This document shows, in pieces, positions 1 through 9,765 of a stretch of 64,000 bases of DNA. The stretch covers positions 1,736,001-1,800,000 of the forward strand of contig NZ_CP073588.1 in assembly GCF_021560015.1 (NCBI RefSeq), in the 5' to 3' direction. A program made the translations under genes and the position numbers. A model generated the notes under the pieces. It saw only the letters and a list, made by a program, of their open reading frames with translations, was not told the origin of the DNA and ran no database searches. Numbering within the stretch: position 1 is the stretch's first letter; each line of letters starts with the position of its first letter. This stretch comes from Shewanella vesiculosa (GTDB lineage Bacteria > Pseudomonadota > Gammaproteobacteria > Enterobacterales > Shewanellaceae).

Positions 1-375
1 CTGGCAGATCAAATTCAGCTAATAATGAATCGATATCATCTTCGGCACTATCCGCCATAATGGGTTTATCAGCATCATCAGACTCAGCCGGCATATCAAA
101 TTCAGCCAATAACGAATCAATATCATCTTCGGCAGTTGATTGCTGAGGTTTTACAGCAGCAGCTGCAGCAACCGACTCTGCTGGCATATCAAATTCAGCT
201 AATAACGAATCAATGTCATCTTCGGCAGCTGCATCTAAAGCATCAGTATCATTATTTACAATGTCGTCAGCATCTAGCTCAGCTAATAAGCTGTTTATAT
301 CATCCTCTGACGCGGTAGAATCTAGGGATTGATCAGGATCATCATCTAACCCAGCAAGCAGACTGTCGAGATCAT
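1..375 (-). repeat. Tandem acidic repeats inside fimV
   Basis: The minus strand encodes at least five successive versions of a D-D-(I/L)-(D/N)-S-L-L-A-(E/G)-(F/L)-D unit, three of them carrying the extension MPAES or a near copy. On DNA the motif catcttcggca recurs near 38, 125 and 218, about 87-93 bases apart, with more diverged units near 301 and 350. Repeat number in such genes often varies between strains. The array continues past the window edge. Confidence 0.8.
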
Positions 376-1618
376 CGTCATCTTCAAGCGGTGGCAAATC
401 AGAATCTTGATCATCCATGGCTTCAGCCCATAAATCGTCTAAAGAAGTGCCCTCATCTTCAGGCACTTTTTCATCAATGAACATATCTGAAGCCATGTCC
501 ATCTCAGCATCACCGCTCATTTGGACTTCAGGCTGTAAATCAACGCTATCTAAATCCAATAAATCATCAATCGACTCTTCATCATCGGTATCTAAATGAA
601 CCACTATATCGTCAGAGTCGTCAGCGGCTTGTGTTGGATCGAGCGCTTTCTCGGCTTGAGTTTCTATATTTGTTTCAGACTGCTGAGACTTCTTGCTCCG
701 GCGACTGAGTAACCAAAATATAAGCCCAAATATCGCTAAAAGCGGCACCGATGCAGCCAAGATCAGCAACATAGTGTTGTCCATTAAGCTGCGCCAAAAG
801 TCAGTCGGCTCCTCAATAACGGGGGCAGCATTCTCGCCTTGATCTACGAGTTTTTTATTTTCTAAACTTAGGGCATCAAATTTTTCGCGTAATAGCTGTA
901 AATCTTCTTCAAGCGACGAAATGTTTAATGACATTTGTTCAATTTTGTTTTTCAACGCTTGATTGTCATTGTTACTGACCATTAACTCATCTTGTGAGCG
1001 CGCTAGCTCATCGGTAAGCATTAATGTTTTTGCATTCGCTTTATCTAGCGAGCTGTTTAGCTCACTCACTTCAACAACATTCGCTTGGTTAATCGCTTTG
1101 GTTTGAATCTCAACAGCAGGCGTTTGTGGGGCTATTTGCAGTGGTTTTGTTGCTGTAGGTTTTTTGGCAAGATCCACTTTAGGAGATTGCACCGGTTTGC
1201 TGGCGGGACGGGGCTGAGTTTGTCTACTCATGCGGCTGTCATCTTGCTCTGCGCGGCGTTTAGCGACATCATTGGGAATAGCGGCTATCTCATCGGCAGA
1301 AGGAATCAGTAATATCATTCCTCGCTCTAATGTATTGTAATTATTACCGCTAAATGCGTGCGGATTAGCATCAAATAACGCCGCCATCACTTGATAAACA
1401 CTAACCTTGTCACTAGGCCTGACTTTTTGCGCAATACTCCAAAAGGTATCTCTTGACGTCGTCGGACCATATTGGCGTTTGGCTGGTTGTTTAACCTCGC
1501 CATTGGGACCAGTAATTTTGAGCGTTTCAGCTTGTGCCGACTCAATAATTTGTACACTGGTTAAGCCAACGGCTGTGCAGGCGATCAAACCTACAATATA
1601 TGAAGTACGCAAAGTCAT
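1..1618 (-). CDS. fimV: FimV/HubP-like polar hub protein (3' end beyond window)
   Basis: The minus strand is open from ATG at 1618 to the window edge (539 codons), so the C-terminus is missing. After a hydrophobic N-terminus comes a LysM-like segment (DTFWSIAQKVRP, about residues 60-115), a coiled-coil-like stretch, one membrane segment (about 275-295, ending FWLLSRR) and a very acidic cytoplasmic part with DDIDSLLAEFD repeats. That order is typical of FimV/HubP, an inner-membrane protein that binds peptidoglycan and organises the cell pole for type IV pili, flagella and chemotaxis. An alternative ATG five bases upstream is out of frame. Family assignment is firm; which polar role applies is inference. 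Confidence 0.85.
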   Translation of the reverse strand, partial: MTLRTSYIVGLIACTAVGLTSVQIIESAQAETLKITGPNGEVKQPAKRQYGPTTSRDTFWSIAQKVRPSDKVSVYQVMAALFDANPHAFSGNNYNTLERGMILLIPSADEIAAIPNDVAKRRAEQDDSRMSRQTQPRPASKPVQSPKVDLAKKPTATKPLQIAPQTPAVEIQTKAINQANVVEVSELNSSLDKANAKTLMLTDELARSQDELMVSNNDNQALKNKIEQMSLNISSLEEDLQLLREKFDALSLENKKLVDQGENAAPVIEEPTDFWRSLMDNTMLLILAASVPLLAIFGLIFWLLSRRSKKSQQSETNIETQAEKALDPTQAADDSDDIVVHLDTDDEESIDDLLDLDSVDLQPEVQMSGDAEMDMASDMFIDEKVPEDEGTSLDDLWAEAMDDQDSDLPPLEDDDDLDSLLAGLDDDPDQSLDSTASEDDINSLLAELDADDIVNNDTDALDAAAEDDIDSLLAEFDMPAESVAAAAAVKPQQSTAEDDIDSLLAEFDMPAESDDADKPIMADSAEDDIDSLLAEFDLP

Positions 1619-1908
1619 CCCATCCTTCCCATTTAGCGCTATTGAGTTACCGACTTGGCAACAGGCTTTAGGCAATTTTTATCGTTAGTATTATGGTCGT
1701 TAACTATATCTGATCACATCCATGATGAGCCAATTTCGCAGGCAATTTCAATGTTATTGATGTTAAAAATGATATGTTTACGACTATAAACTAGATTTAC
1801 CACACCTGCTACTATTGGGATCAGTAAAACGAAAAAAGCCTGCGCATTGCAGGCTTTTTAAACTAAATCGCGTAACTGATTAAGTCATTACTGATCATAA
1901 AAACGTGA
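1619..1908. other. Intergenic region between fimV and asd
   Basis: This 290-base stretch separates two genes that both read leftwards. It should hold the fimV promoter and it contains the asd terminator hairpin near 1832-1859. No open frame or RNA gene was recognised here. Confidence 0.6.
1832..1859 (-). terminator. Rho-independent terminator of asd
   Basis: A GC-rich inverted repeat (AAAAGCCTGC, a short loop, GCAGGCTTTT) lies 50 bases past the asd stop. Read on the minus strand it ends in a T-run, as expected for an intrinsic terminator. Confidence 0.75.
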
Positions 1909-2925
1909 CTAGTAATAATCTCTAATCAAAATCTCGGCGATTTGCACACTGTTTAATGCTGCACCCTTACGAATATTATCGGCAGTAACCCATAAATTTA
2001 TACCGTGAGAATGAGAAATATCTTTACGAACACGACCAACGTAAACAGGATCGTTACCAGCGGCTTCAGTGACTGCTGTTGGATATTCGCTATCATCGTC
2101 AAATAATTCTACGCCAGGTGCGTTACGTAATACGGCTTTAACATCTTCGGCATCAACAGGTTGACGAGTTTCAATGTGGATAGCTTCTGAGTGACCATAA
2201 AAAACAGGCACGCGCACAGCCGTTGGATTAACGACAATTTCATCGTCACCAAAAATTTTCTGCGTTTCCCACACCATTTTCATTTCTTCTTTGGTGTAGC
2301 CATTTTCCATGAACACATCGATTTGCGGCAATACGTTAAACGCAATTTGCTTTGGATAAACCGACGGCTCTGAAGGCAAACCTTGCAGTAATTTAGCTGA
2401 TTGACCCGCTAACTCATCAATCGCCTTTTTACCGGTACCCGATACAGACTGATAGGTCGCCACGTTAATACGTGAAATGCCAAACGCATCATAAATAGGC
2501 TTAAGCGCCACTAACATTTGGATGGTTGAACAATTAGGATTGGCGATAATATTGCGATTTCGAAAATCAGCAATCGCTTCTGGATTAACTTCAGGCACGA
2601 CCAATGGCACATCAACGTCATATCTAAAATGTGAAGTATTATCGATGACGACACAACCTGCTTCACCTGCAATAGGCGCCCATTTAGCCGAAACATCGCC
2701 ACCAGCAGAAAAGAAACCAATTTGTGCTTGGGTCCAATCAAACGTTTCTACGTCAAGAATTTCAACTTGTTTACCGTGAAAACTGACCGTTTCGCCAGCA
2801 CTGCGACTGCTCGCTAATGGAAACAACTTAGCAACCGGAAAATTACGCTGCTCGAGGATCTCAATCATAGTTTGACCCACTGCGCCCGATGCACCTAAAA
2901 CGACTACATTAAATTCTTGAGACAT
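1909..2925 (-). CDS. asd: Aspartate-semialdehyde dehydrogenase
   Basis: The 338-residue product reduces aspartyl phosphate to aspartate semialdehyde with NADPH, the branch step toward lysine/diaminopimelate, methionine and threonine. The N-terminus has the nucleotide-binding pattern GASGAVGQ (residues 11-18). The catalytic cysteine is C132 in NPNCSTIQ, and a conserved substrate-binding segment follows around GHSEAIHIETRQP. Length fits the roughly 335-340 residue class rather than the 367-residue E. coli enzyme. It is transcribed in the same direction as pdxB and fabB, 180 bases from pdxB, and has its own terminator, so it is probably a separate unit. Confidence 0.93.
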   Translation of the reverse strand: MSQEFNVVVLGASGAVGQTMIEILEQRNFPVAKLFPLASSRSAGETVSFHGKQVEILDVETFDWTQAQIGFFSAGGDVSAKWAPIAGEAGCVVIDNTSHFRYDVDVPLVVPEVNPEAIADFRNRNIIANPNCSTIQMLVALKPIYDAFGISRINVATYQSVSGTGKKAIDELAGQSAKLLQGLPSEPSVYPKQIAFNVLPQIDVFMENGYTKEEMKMVWETQKIFGDDEIVVNPTAVRVPVFYGHSEAIHIETRQPVDAEDVKAVLRNAPGVELFDDDSEYPTAVTEAAGNDPVYVGRVRKDISHSHGINLWVTADNIRKGAALNSVQIAEILIRDYY

Positions 2926-3105
2926 AATTAACGCCCGACTCCATATTTTCCAGTTTGAACAATCAATCTACCTTAGTTTAGTTGTGCTTTACTAGGGTTA
3001 ATGTACTAAAAAAGCCGACTTTGAAGTGATTTTTTCTCAACTGGCTAAAATTACTGTTTTTTAGCCTTAATCTGTGCGCTTGTCGGCAATATTCACATTA
3101 GCTTA

Positions 3106-4242
3106 TCAATTAAAACCTAAAGCATTCAACATCGATGGGTTTATCGAACCAGCAGATAAATAGTCTACAGATTGCGTTAACGAGATAGCACTATATTCAC
3201 GACGATAAGTGTGATTTTTACGCATTAGATCAAAACCTGTAGCGGTTGAAAAACACCCCCTAAAGTTAAAATCATCATCACGTAAATCATAGACCAAACG
3301 CGACAATTTCAGTAATTGGCCTTCAGTTAAATCACCTTGGCTGACAATTTGGTTAAATTGGAACGCCGGTAATAAACTCTCCAATGATTTCTTTACTGGA
3401 AAATCAAGTAACTCACACCACTTTTGATACAACATAAACGTACCGCGAGCTTTGCCTTCAAGGCTATAACCAGCAATATGCGGTGTTGCAAACTCTGCTA
3501 AAGCAACTAATTCGGCCATTGGGTTAGGTTCACCTTCCCACACATCAAGCACCAGTTTGACATCATCGCGTTGCTGTTTTAATTTGATCAACGCTCGGTT
3601 ATCAATTACCTCACCTCGACAGCAATTTAGTAACCAAGTATTGGGTTTTAACTTATTCAGTCGAGCCTCATCAAACAAGTACCAGGTTTTGTGCTCACCT
3701 TCTTTGGTGATAGGTACATGCAAACTGATAATATCGGCCTGCTCAATAATCGTATCAAGTGACACAAACTCACGGGTATCACCTTGCAAGGCTTTAATGG
3801 GGTCACACAACAACACTTTTAGCCCATAAGCTTGCATACACTTCGCGGCTGCAGTGCCGGTATTACCAGCCCCGACAATCCCCACCACTTTACCAGCTAA
3901 AGACTCACCAAAACGCTGAGCTAATTCCAACATGGCAATAAAAGCATACTCACCGACTGCTGTGGCGTTACAACCAGGGGCGTTAGTGAAGTAAATATTG
4001 CGCGTCGAAAGATACTCAAGATCAACATGATCGGTACCAATGGTCGCACTGCCGACAAATTTAAGTTTATGTGCATTGTTAATTAATGCAGCATTCACTT
4101 TCGTCACCGAACGCACCAGTAACACATCAGCATCTTCGACTTGTTTAGGAGTCAATGTTCGGCCGTTTACATATTCTATCTTGCCTAAGTAGCCAAATAA
4201 GGCATCAACATAAGGCATGTTTTCATCGGCAATTATTTTCAT
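3106..4242 (-). CDS. pdxB: Erythronate-4-phosphate dehydrogenase
   Basis: The 378-residue protein matches the usual PdxB length and belongs to the D-2-hydroxyacid dehydrogenase family. It oxidises 4-phosphoerythronate in the DXP-dependent pyridoxal 5'-phosphate pathway. The NAD-binding signature is GIVGAGNTG (121-129). The catalytic trio can be read as R209 (in CCRGEV), E238 (in WEGEPN) and H255 (in TPHIAGYS), one residue offset from E. coli numbering. A PdxB-type dimerisation tail follows. The neighbouring asd and fabB read the same way, an arrangement I recall from Shewanella. Confidence 0.93.
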   Translation of the reverse strand: MKIIADENMPYVDALFGYLGKIEYVNGRTLTPKQVEDADVLLVRSVTKVNAALINNAHKLKFVGSATIGTDHVDLEYLSTRNIYFTNAPGCNATAVGEYAFIAMLELAQRFGESLAGKVVGIVGAGNTGTAAAKCMQAYGLKVLLCDPIKALQGDTREFVSLDTIIEQADIISLHVPITKEGEHKTWYLFDEARLNKLKPNTWLLNCCRGEVIDNRALIKLKQQRDDVKLVLDVWEGEPNPMAELVALAEFATPHIAGYSLEGKARGTFMLYQKWCELLDFPVKKSLESLLPAFQFNQIVSQGDLTEGQLLKLSRLVYDLRDDDFNFRGCFSTATGFDLMRKNHTYRREYSAISLTQSVDYLSAGSINPSMLNALGFN

Positions 4243-4364
4243 TTGGGTATCTTATTCACTGCGAGTTTAACGACATGGCATCGCGTTTTTTTATGGCCAG
4301 TATCTTATACCAAATTCACCCAGCTCGTCATTGGAAATAGCGCTGAATATTATCGCTGACTAAA

Positions 4365-4565
4365 CCTAGATACTAGAGCGGACTTCGTCCTGCTAGTTCG
4401 CTTCGCGGCTATAAAAGCTAAGCAGTTACAATCAGAAATAACCGACAAATATCTACGATATACGCTTAAATCGCTTTCGCTTTTATAGCATCTAGCCGCA
4501 AAGCGACCTAGCATCTAGGCATTTAGGCATTTAGGCATTTAGCCGCAGCGTTCGCTTGTAATCGC
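4365..4565. repeat. Interspersed palindromic repeat, copy 1
   Basis: This roughly 200-base element starts CCTAGATACTAG and ends near GCTTGTAATCGC. Its two ends are imperfect inverted repeats sharing CGCTTCGC-like and TATAA-like blocks. The outer parts align well with a second copy at 45340-45530 while the centres differ, which suggests a small non-autonomous repeat rather than a gene duplication. Confidence 0.6.
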
Positions 4566-4589
4566 TTTTTCTCTAGGCAAAAGGCAACA

Positions 4590-4622
4590 AAAAAGCCAGC
4601 AAGGTTACCCAAGCTGGCTTTA
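4590..4622 (-). terminator. Rho-independent terminator of fabB
   Basis: The inverted repeat AAAGCCAGC / GCTGGCTTT, with a 12-base loop, is followed on the minus strand by a T-rich run. It lies about 35 bases past the fabB stop codon. Confidence 0.75.
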
Positions 4623-4655
4623 ACATCATTCGCGGCTTAAACCACTAACAACGCA

Positions 4656-5870
4656 TTATGCTTTATATTTACGCATCACTAATGTTGCATTAGTGCCACC
4701 AAAACCAAAGCTGTTGCTCATAATGGTGTTCAACTCAGTGTTACGCATTTCACGAACCACTGGCATGCCAATCGCTTTTTCATCAAGGTTATCGATGTTG
4801 ATGCTTGGCGCAATGAAACTGTCTTCCATCATGATCATGCTGTAAATCGCTTCATGAACCCCCGCAGCACCTAAAGCGTGACCCGTCAAAGATTTGGTTG
4901 ACGCGATAGCTGGCATTTTTTCACCAAATACTTCGCGTAACGCTTCAAGTTCACGCATGTCACCTACTGGAGTAGAAGTACCATGAGTGTTGATATAATC
5001 AACCGGCGTATCGACATCGGCTAATGCCATCTGCATACAACGCACCGCACCTTCGCCAGACGGAGCAACCATGTCGTAGCCATCAGATGTTGCGCCATAG
5101 CCAATAATTTCAGCATAAATCTTCGCACCACGTGCTAATGCATGCTCTAATTCTTCAACAACAACAATCCCGCCGCCGCCAGAAATAACAAAACCATCAC
5201 GGTCAGCATCATAAGTACGAGACGCTTTTTCTGGGGTATCATTATATTTAGTTGATAATGCACCCATAGCGTCAAAGCCCATGGTTAATGTCCAATCAAC
5301 TTCTTCAGCACCACCAGCAAACACCATATCTTGCTTACCCATCTGGATAAGTTCAACAGCATGGCCAATACAATGGGCCGAAGTGGCACAAGCTGAACTG
5401 ATTGAATAGCTCATACCTTTAATTTTAAACGGTGTCGCCAAGCAAGCACTTGCGGTACTAGACATAATACGAGGTACTATATAAGGTCCTACACGCTTAA
5501 CACCTTTTTCACGCAGCGTATCAGCAGCCTGAACTTGGTTTTTTGACGATGCGCCACCCGTACCAGCAATCAGACCGACACGGAAATTAGAATACTGTTC
5601 TTCTGTTAAATTAGCATCAGCAATCGCTTCCTGCATAGCTATGTAAGCATATGCAGCAGCATCGCCCATAAAGCGAAACGCTTTACGATCGATATGATCA
5701 GCTGGGTTCATTTTAATGTCGCCCCAAACTTTGCTGCGTAATTGCATTTCTTCAAACTGTGCCGAGTGAGTAATACCGCTACGACCCGCTTTCAATGACT
5801 CTGTCACTTCTTGCTTGTTATTGCCGATACTTGAAACAACACCCATTCCGGTGATCACGACTCTTTTCAT
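4656..5870 (-). CDS. fabB: 3-oxoacyl-ACP synthase I (KAS I)
   Basis: Condenses malonyl-ACP with acyl-ACP in fatty acid elongation and is needed for unsaturated fatty acids. The start was set at 5870 because [14 protein letters not shown] is the conserved N-terminus; the open frame runs 15 codons further upstream without family support. From this start the protein is 404 residues (E. coli 406). The catalytic triad is visible: C161 in SSACATSA, H296 in NTHGTST, H331 in SLTGHALG. It has its own terminator and a divergent partner, mnmC, 132 bases away. Confidence 0.94.
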   Translation of the reverse strand: MKRVVITGMGVVSSIGNNKQEVTESLKAGRSGITHSAQFEEMQLRSKVWGDIKMNPADHIDRKAFRFMGDAAAYAYIAMQEAIADANLTEEQYSNFRVGLIAGTGGASSKNQVQAADTLREKGVKRVGPYIVPRIMSSTASACLATPFKIKGMSYSISSACATSAHCIGHAVELIQMGKQDMVFAGGAEEVDWTLTMGFDAMGALSTKYNDTPEKASRTYDADRDGFVISGGGGIVVVEELEHALARGAKIYAEIIGYGATSDGYDMVAPSGEGAVRCMQMALADVDTPVDYINTHGTSTPVGDMRELEALREVFGEKMPAIASTKSLTGHALGAAGVHEAIYSMIMMEDSFIAPSINIDNLDEKAIGMPVVREMRNTELNTIMSNSFGFGGTNATLVMRKYKA

Positions 5871-6002
5871 TTTTATACTATCCATTTGGTACATGTCGGT
5901 ACTTAATTGTGGCAATCATAGCTGCTTTAACGCAATTAAGTGGTCAGCTTTCCATAAACGCAGGTAAAATAATGCCAACTTATCGGCTCTGAGTAAAATA
6001 TT

Positions 6003-8090
6003 TTGAATAAAACTACTTTGTTATCTACATCTAACAACTTACACACATTACTAATCTGTGAATTGTTAGGCGACAACGTCAATCAAAACAGTCGATATTC
6101 ACAACAAGTTAACCATATCAGTACTGTATTGCAAACCAGTGACTATGATGCAAAATCTAACCGCAATCAGCGTGAATTATTAACGCTAGGTCAATTTGGT
6201 TTTGGTAATGGTCATGAAATCATACTGCTATTAGCAGCCTTACAACAGGTAAACCTGCAAAACGACTTAAAACAGGTCCATAAACGAGTTCATATTAGTG
6301 TATTTGAACCCATCGCCATAAACCGCAAGCAACTTGAACATCAATGGCAACAACAAGGGCTACTAAATACACATCATCCATTATGCCCTTTTGCTCAAGC
6401 TTTGCTCGACTGTGAAATAGCTGCAATCGAAGGTTGCCAACGCCTAAGTCTCCTGCAAAGCCAAGTGACGATTGACCTTTATCAAGGTTGGCCACTGGAG
6501 CAAGTTAAGACTATCGCCACGCCGAATAAACAAAGGATAACACATTGGTTTGCCCTACCCCATACGAGCCTAGAGACTCATTCGGATCATTATTTTAATC
6601 AGCAACTGCTTTGGCAATGTGGTCGCATTAGTACTGATAATGCAACATTTTTTGCCAGTACAAGTCATGACGATGTTGCGCTATCCATTAATGAGCAATT
6701 ATCAGGTTGCGGTTTTTTAACTGCCACATCATCGCAAGAAAATGATGACATTGCTATCGCAGAACGTCAGGCACTGAGACATCAAACCCGCCAACAATTT
6801 GCTTATAACCCCATGCCTCCTTTACCTTCTAGCGACGGCAGTCCTGTCGCTATTATAGGTGGCGGCATTGCTTCAGCAAGCCTTGCCCTATCTTTAGCTG
6901 AACGCGGTAAAGACGTGGTCATTTATTGCAAAGACGACACACTAGGACAAGGCGCCTCGGGCAACAAACAAGGCGCTATTTATCCGTTATTGACACCAGA
7001 AAATGGCCCACTAAGTCAGTTTTTTCAACAAGCCTTTCTATACAGCCGACGAAGAATTCAGGCTTTAGCGGATAATGGATTTAATATTAGTCATGACTGG
7101 TGTGGTGTTTTGCACACAGGCTTTGATCAGCGCAGCCAAACAAGATTAGATAAAATCATTGATGGTCAAGCATGGCCAACTGAAATTGCTTTTAAGGTAA
7201 ACCCGAGCCAAGCGACACAACTAGCCAAAGTGGATATCGATAAGTCGGGCTTTTATTATCCATTAGGTGGCTGGGCCTGCCCGTTTGAATTCGCACAAGC
7301 TAGCATTATCAAAGCACAATCATTAGCCAAGGTTCACGTTATCTATAATAGTGACATTAGCTCACTGGAATCACATCCATCTGGCTGGCAACTGCTTAGT
7401 GGCGAAAATAACACCCTTATAGCAAGGCACGACCAGGTCGTCATTGCATCAGGTGCTGAGCTGACTCGCTACAAGCAAACAAAACAGCTACAAATCACCG
7501 GTTTTAGAGGCCAGGTGAGCCATGTTCCTCCACAAGGTGAATTGGCACAACTCACTACTGTTATCTGCGCTAATGGTTATCTTACGCCACAACACAATCA
7601 ACTTCATTGCGTGGGAGCAAGCTATGTCAAAGACCCTAAGCACTTAGATTTTTGCCCATTAGAACAACATGAAAACAGTTTAAAAATGCAACAAAGCTTT
7701 CCCAATTCAAACTGGCCTAACGATATTGATGTTTCAAACAACGATGCCAGAGTTGGCGTAAGGATGGTCAGTCGCGATCACTTCCCAGTAATGGGCTGCG
7801 TGCCTGATGTTGAAGCGTTATTTACCCGATATGCTGTGCAGCAGCAATCGAAAGACAAACCCAGCCTATGGCAACGTTACTGGCAAACAACACCAGCACC
7901 AATTTACGACGGGTTATATGTATTAGGAGGGCTCGGCTCACGCGGCCTAAGCTCAGGCCCACTCGTAGCCGAATGCTTAGCAGCAAATCTATGCGGCGAG
8001 CTATCACCACTAAGCCTAGAGCTACAAGCTCTGCTAAGCCCCAACAGAATGTGGCTGCGTAAACTGCTAAAAGGAAAGGCGTTGATGTGA
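6003..8090 (+). CDS. mnmC: Bifunctional tRNA 5-methylaminomethyl-2-thiouridine enzyme MnmC
   Basis: The 695-residue product has two parts. The N-terminal part carries a class I methyltransferase-like glycine motif, GFGNG, in a DUF752-type domain. The C-terminal FAD-dependent oxidoreductase part begins near residue 281 with an AIIGGGIASAS dinucleotide motif and ends with a conserved GSRGL-type segment. In this family the C-domain removes the carboxymethyl group from cmnm5(s2)U at tRNA position 34 and the N-domain methylates the product to mnm5(s2)U. An in-frame stop at 5994-5996 and the absence of an early ATG make TTG at 6003 the likely start. Divergent from fabB. Confidence 0.9.
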   Translation: MNKTTLLSTSNNLHTLLICELLGDNVNQNSRYSQQVNHISTVLQTSDYDAKSNRNQRELLTLGQFGFGNGHEIILLLAALQQVNLQNDLKQVHKRVHISVFEPIAINRKQLEHQWQQQGLLNTHHPLCPFAQALLDCEIAAIEGCQRLSLLQSQVTIDLYQGWPLEQVKTIATPNKQRITHWFALPHTSLETHSDHYFNQQLLWQCGRISTDNATFFASTSHDDVALSINEQLSGCGFLTATSSQENDDIAIAERQALRHQTRQQFAYNPMPPLPSSDGSPVAIIGGGIASASLALSLAERGKDVVIYCKDDTLGQGASGNKQGAIYPLLTPENGPLSQFFQQAFLYSRRRIQALADNGFNISHDWCGVLHTGFDQRSQTRLDKIIDGQAWPTEIAFKVNPSQATQLAKVDIDKSGFYYPLGGWACPFEFAQASIIKAQSLAKVHVIYNSDISSLESHPSGWQLLSGENNTLIARHDQVVIASGAELTRYKQTKQLQITGFRGQVSHVPPQGELAQLTTVICANGYLTPQHNQLHCVGASYVKDPKHLDFCPLEQHENSLKMQQSFPNSNWPNDIDVSNNDARVGVRMVSRDHFPVMGCVPDVEALFTRYAVQQQSKDKPSLWQRYWQTTPAPIYDGLYVLGGLGSRGLSSGPLVAECLAANLCGELSPLSLELQALLSPNRMWLRKLLKGKALM

Positions 8091-8206
8091 GATAGCGATA
8101 ACAAACAACAGAGAAGTAAAAGCCGGATCCGTCCCGGCGGCGTTTCTGAGCCGGGATAGAAACATTCGAGGATAACGGCGTTATACGTCATATATGGACC
8201 CACCCG

Positions 8207-8492
8207 TTTTGCAAGTGATTTCGAAGCGTTGATAAACAAATTCATTGCCTTCATATATCCGGCTTGTGAACCGGGTGTTTTATATACCCGCAGCCCTAAT
8301 GCAATTAGCTAACTACTTTAACTTTATCATTCCGACGGCTTCTAAAGAGCCAATGACGAGTTCAGTTTTAAAGTAGTACAGTCTGACTGTTTATCATTAT
8401 TTCAAAATCTTTCGCAAATTGTGGTGAGTTTGTTTTACTCGGTGTTACTTACTACTTAAATTAATCAGTTGATTTTGAATCGTATGACTTTG
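8207..8492 (-). ncRNA. Candidate bridge RNA (seekRNA) region of the IS
   Basis: This noncoding stretch lies between the transposase stop and the 3' inverted repeat. In IS1111-type elements the guide RNA that bridges donor and target DNA is encoded in this position. Read on the minus strand it contains adjacent short hairpins, GGGTATATAAAACACCC and CCGGTTCACAAGCCGG (about 8256-8288). No guide loops were assigned, so the RNA call rests on position and hairpins only. Confidence 0.35.
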
Positions 8493-9501
8493 TTATGCAG
8501 CATATTCGAGTCGGTAATCTTCTTCATTTGCGATGACCGACCAGGCTATTCTGGCGAGCTTATTGGCCAGAGCCACACATGCTACATTGCTATGCTTTCT
8601 ACACTTTAATTCGTAAGCCCAGCGGCTTAATTTATCATCTTTACCGTCAACATATTGCAAGGCAGCCCGTGCTCCATGTATCAGTGACGACCTCAAGTGA
8701 GGATTCCCTTTTTTCGTGATGCCAGACAGCATGGTTTTGCCACCACTTGAGTTTTGTGCACCAAGCAGCAAAATGTCGACCATTATGAAACATTTTTCCG
8801 TCACCTATGGACGCATAGAGTTCTGCTGCTGTCATTGGGCCTACACCAATGACACTTTTTACTCGCTTGCAGATAGGATTATTTCTTGTATAAACATTTA
8901 TCTTCTTCGTGTAAAACTCAACTTTCTCTTGCGCTGCAACAAAGTCAGCATAAAGTTCGCGAAAACTTTCTCGTGCAAAAGTCGATAACTCATTGCTTTC
9001 ATCATCTATAAATTTAGGCAACCGAGCCGCTAATGCGGTTTTTCCCTTTGCAGCGCATAAACCATATTCAGCAAGAAAGCCTCTAACTTGATTGTTGATT
9101 GCGACCATCGTTTTTACATGTCGCTTTCTCATGCGCAGCACCATTTGAATATCTTCTTGCTCGACGCTTTTTATCGGTACAAATGTCATATTTGGTCGTT
9201 GCGCTGCTTCAGCAATGGCTTCAGCATCATTAAAATCATTTTTGTTTTTACGACGATAAGGCACAACATATTGAGGCGCAATGAGCTTAACTTGATGCCC
9301 TAATTTAATAAATTCTCTAGCCCAATGATTAGCTCCGCCACAGGCTTCTATCACAATCAACGTTGGCTCTAACTGGGCAAAGATACTGAGCAAGTCGGCA
9401 CGCTTAATTACTCTCTTTTTAACTAACTTTCCAGCTTGATTAACGGCAAACATATGGAAAATAGTCTTTGATATATCTAAACCAATTGTTGTAATCTTCA
9501 T
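8493..9501 (-). pseudogene. IS1111-type transposase, frameshifted
   Basis: The first frame (start 9501) gives a normal N-terminus with the DEDD catalytic pattern: D9 in GLDISK, E52 in VIEACGG, and paired acidic residues in NKNDFNDAEAI. It continues through the helical linker into the C-terminal transposase_20 region up to GRHFAAW, then shifts into an unrelated tail. The second frame carries the missing end, from NSSGGKTMLSGITKKGN to the stop at 8493. Relative to the family, about five residues (an LGL-P-like segment after FAAW) are absent, consistent with a deletion of about 14 bases near 8750-8755. This is genuine decay, not a homopolymer slip. Confidence 0.8.
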
Positions 9502-9583
9502 ATTCGGACCCGCCCTTTGTTGATAAAGTGTACAAACTTATCATGGCTCACTATGAAGCCGATTAGAAGGGTGGGTCCATCTC

Positions 9584-9677
9584 ATTATTCCGGCAAAGCT
9601 TTTAAAGCCGGAATCTGCTTTGTCTTTTCATGACGAAATGTAAAAGCTGGATCCCCATAAAAGATCTTGGGGATGAC
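9584..9677 (-). repeat. Palindromic element of the GTCAT-arm family
   Basis: On the minus strand this is one arm GTCATCCCC(...)GGGGATCC followed by AGCTTTTAC, a spacer, then a second arm GATTCCGG(...)CCGGAAT. Each arm is itself a hairpin and the two arms are inverted relative to each other. Its far end touches the right end of the insertion sequence, separated by four bases. Related copies occur at 17.8, 35.8-37.1 and 57.4 kb. Confidence 0.7.
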
Positions 9678-9765
9678 GAGCTAGAAGTATTGAGGAACTC
9701 GTATTAAAAGTGCTGGAGATAGCGGCAGTTAGCACTCAATAATACCGGCGAAGCAAAAACAGTAA

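Larger units (their letters stand above)
4243..4655. other. Intergenic region between pdxB and fabB
   Basis: The 413-base gap contains a palindromic interspersed repeat (about 4365-4565, a second copy near 45.4 kb), including three short direct repeats of catttaggcatttagg type near 4517-4541, followed by the fabB terminator. No coding region was recognised. The pdxB promoter should lie close to its start at 4242. Confidence 0.6.
8195..9580 (-). mobile_element. IS110-family (IS1111-type) insertion sequence
   Basis: The element is bounded by a perfect 12-bp inverted repeat, ATGGACCCACCC at 8195-8206 and its complement at 9569-9580, enclosing a single minus-strand transposase frame. The DEDD-type transposase identifies the family. 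Inverted repeats near the ends and a long noncoding stretch (about 290 bases) downstream of the transposase are features of the IS1111 subgroup. Exact outer boundaries may lie a few bases beyond the repeats. The right flank is a palindromic repeat of the family seen elsewhere in the window. Its transposase is disrupted, so it should not move unaided. Confidence 0.8.

Noticed and set aside
8115-8194. A full palindromic element left of the IS
   Set aside because: Short hairpin-like sequence (CCCGGCGGCG...GAGCCGGGA) is present, but it does not align with both family arms, so it was not listed as a copy.
8493-9501. Programmed frameshifting of the transposase
   Set aside because: IS110-family transposases are single-frame, and conserved residues are missing at the junction, so a deletion explains it better.
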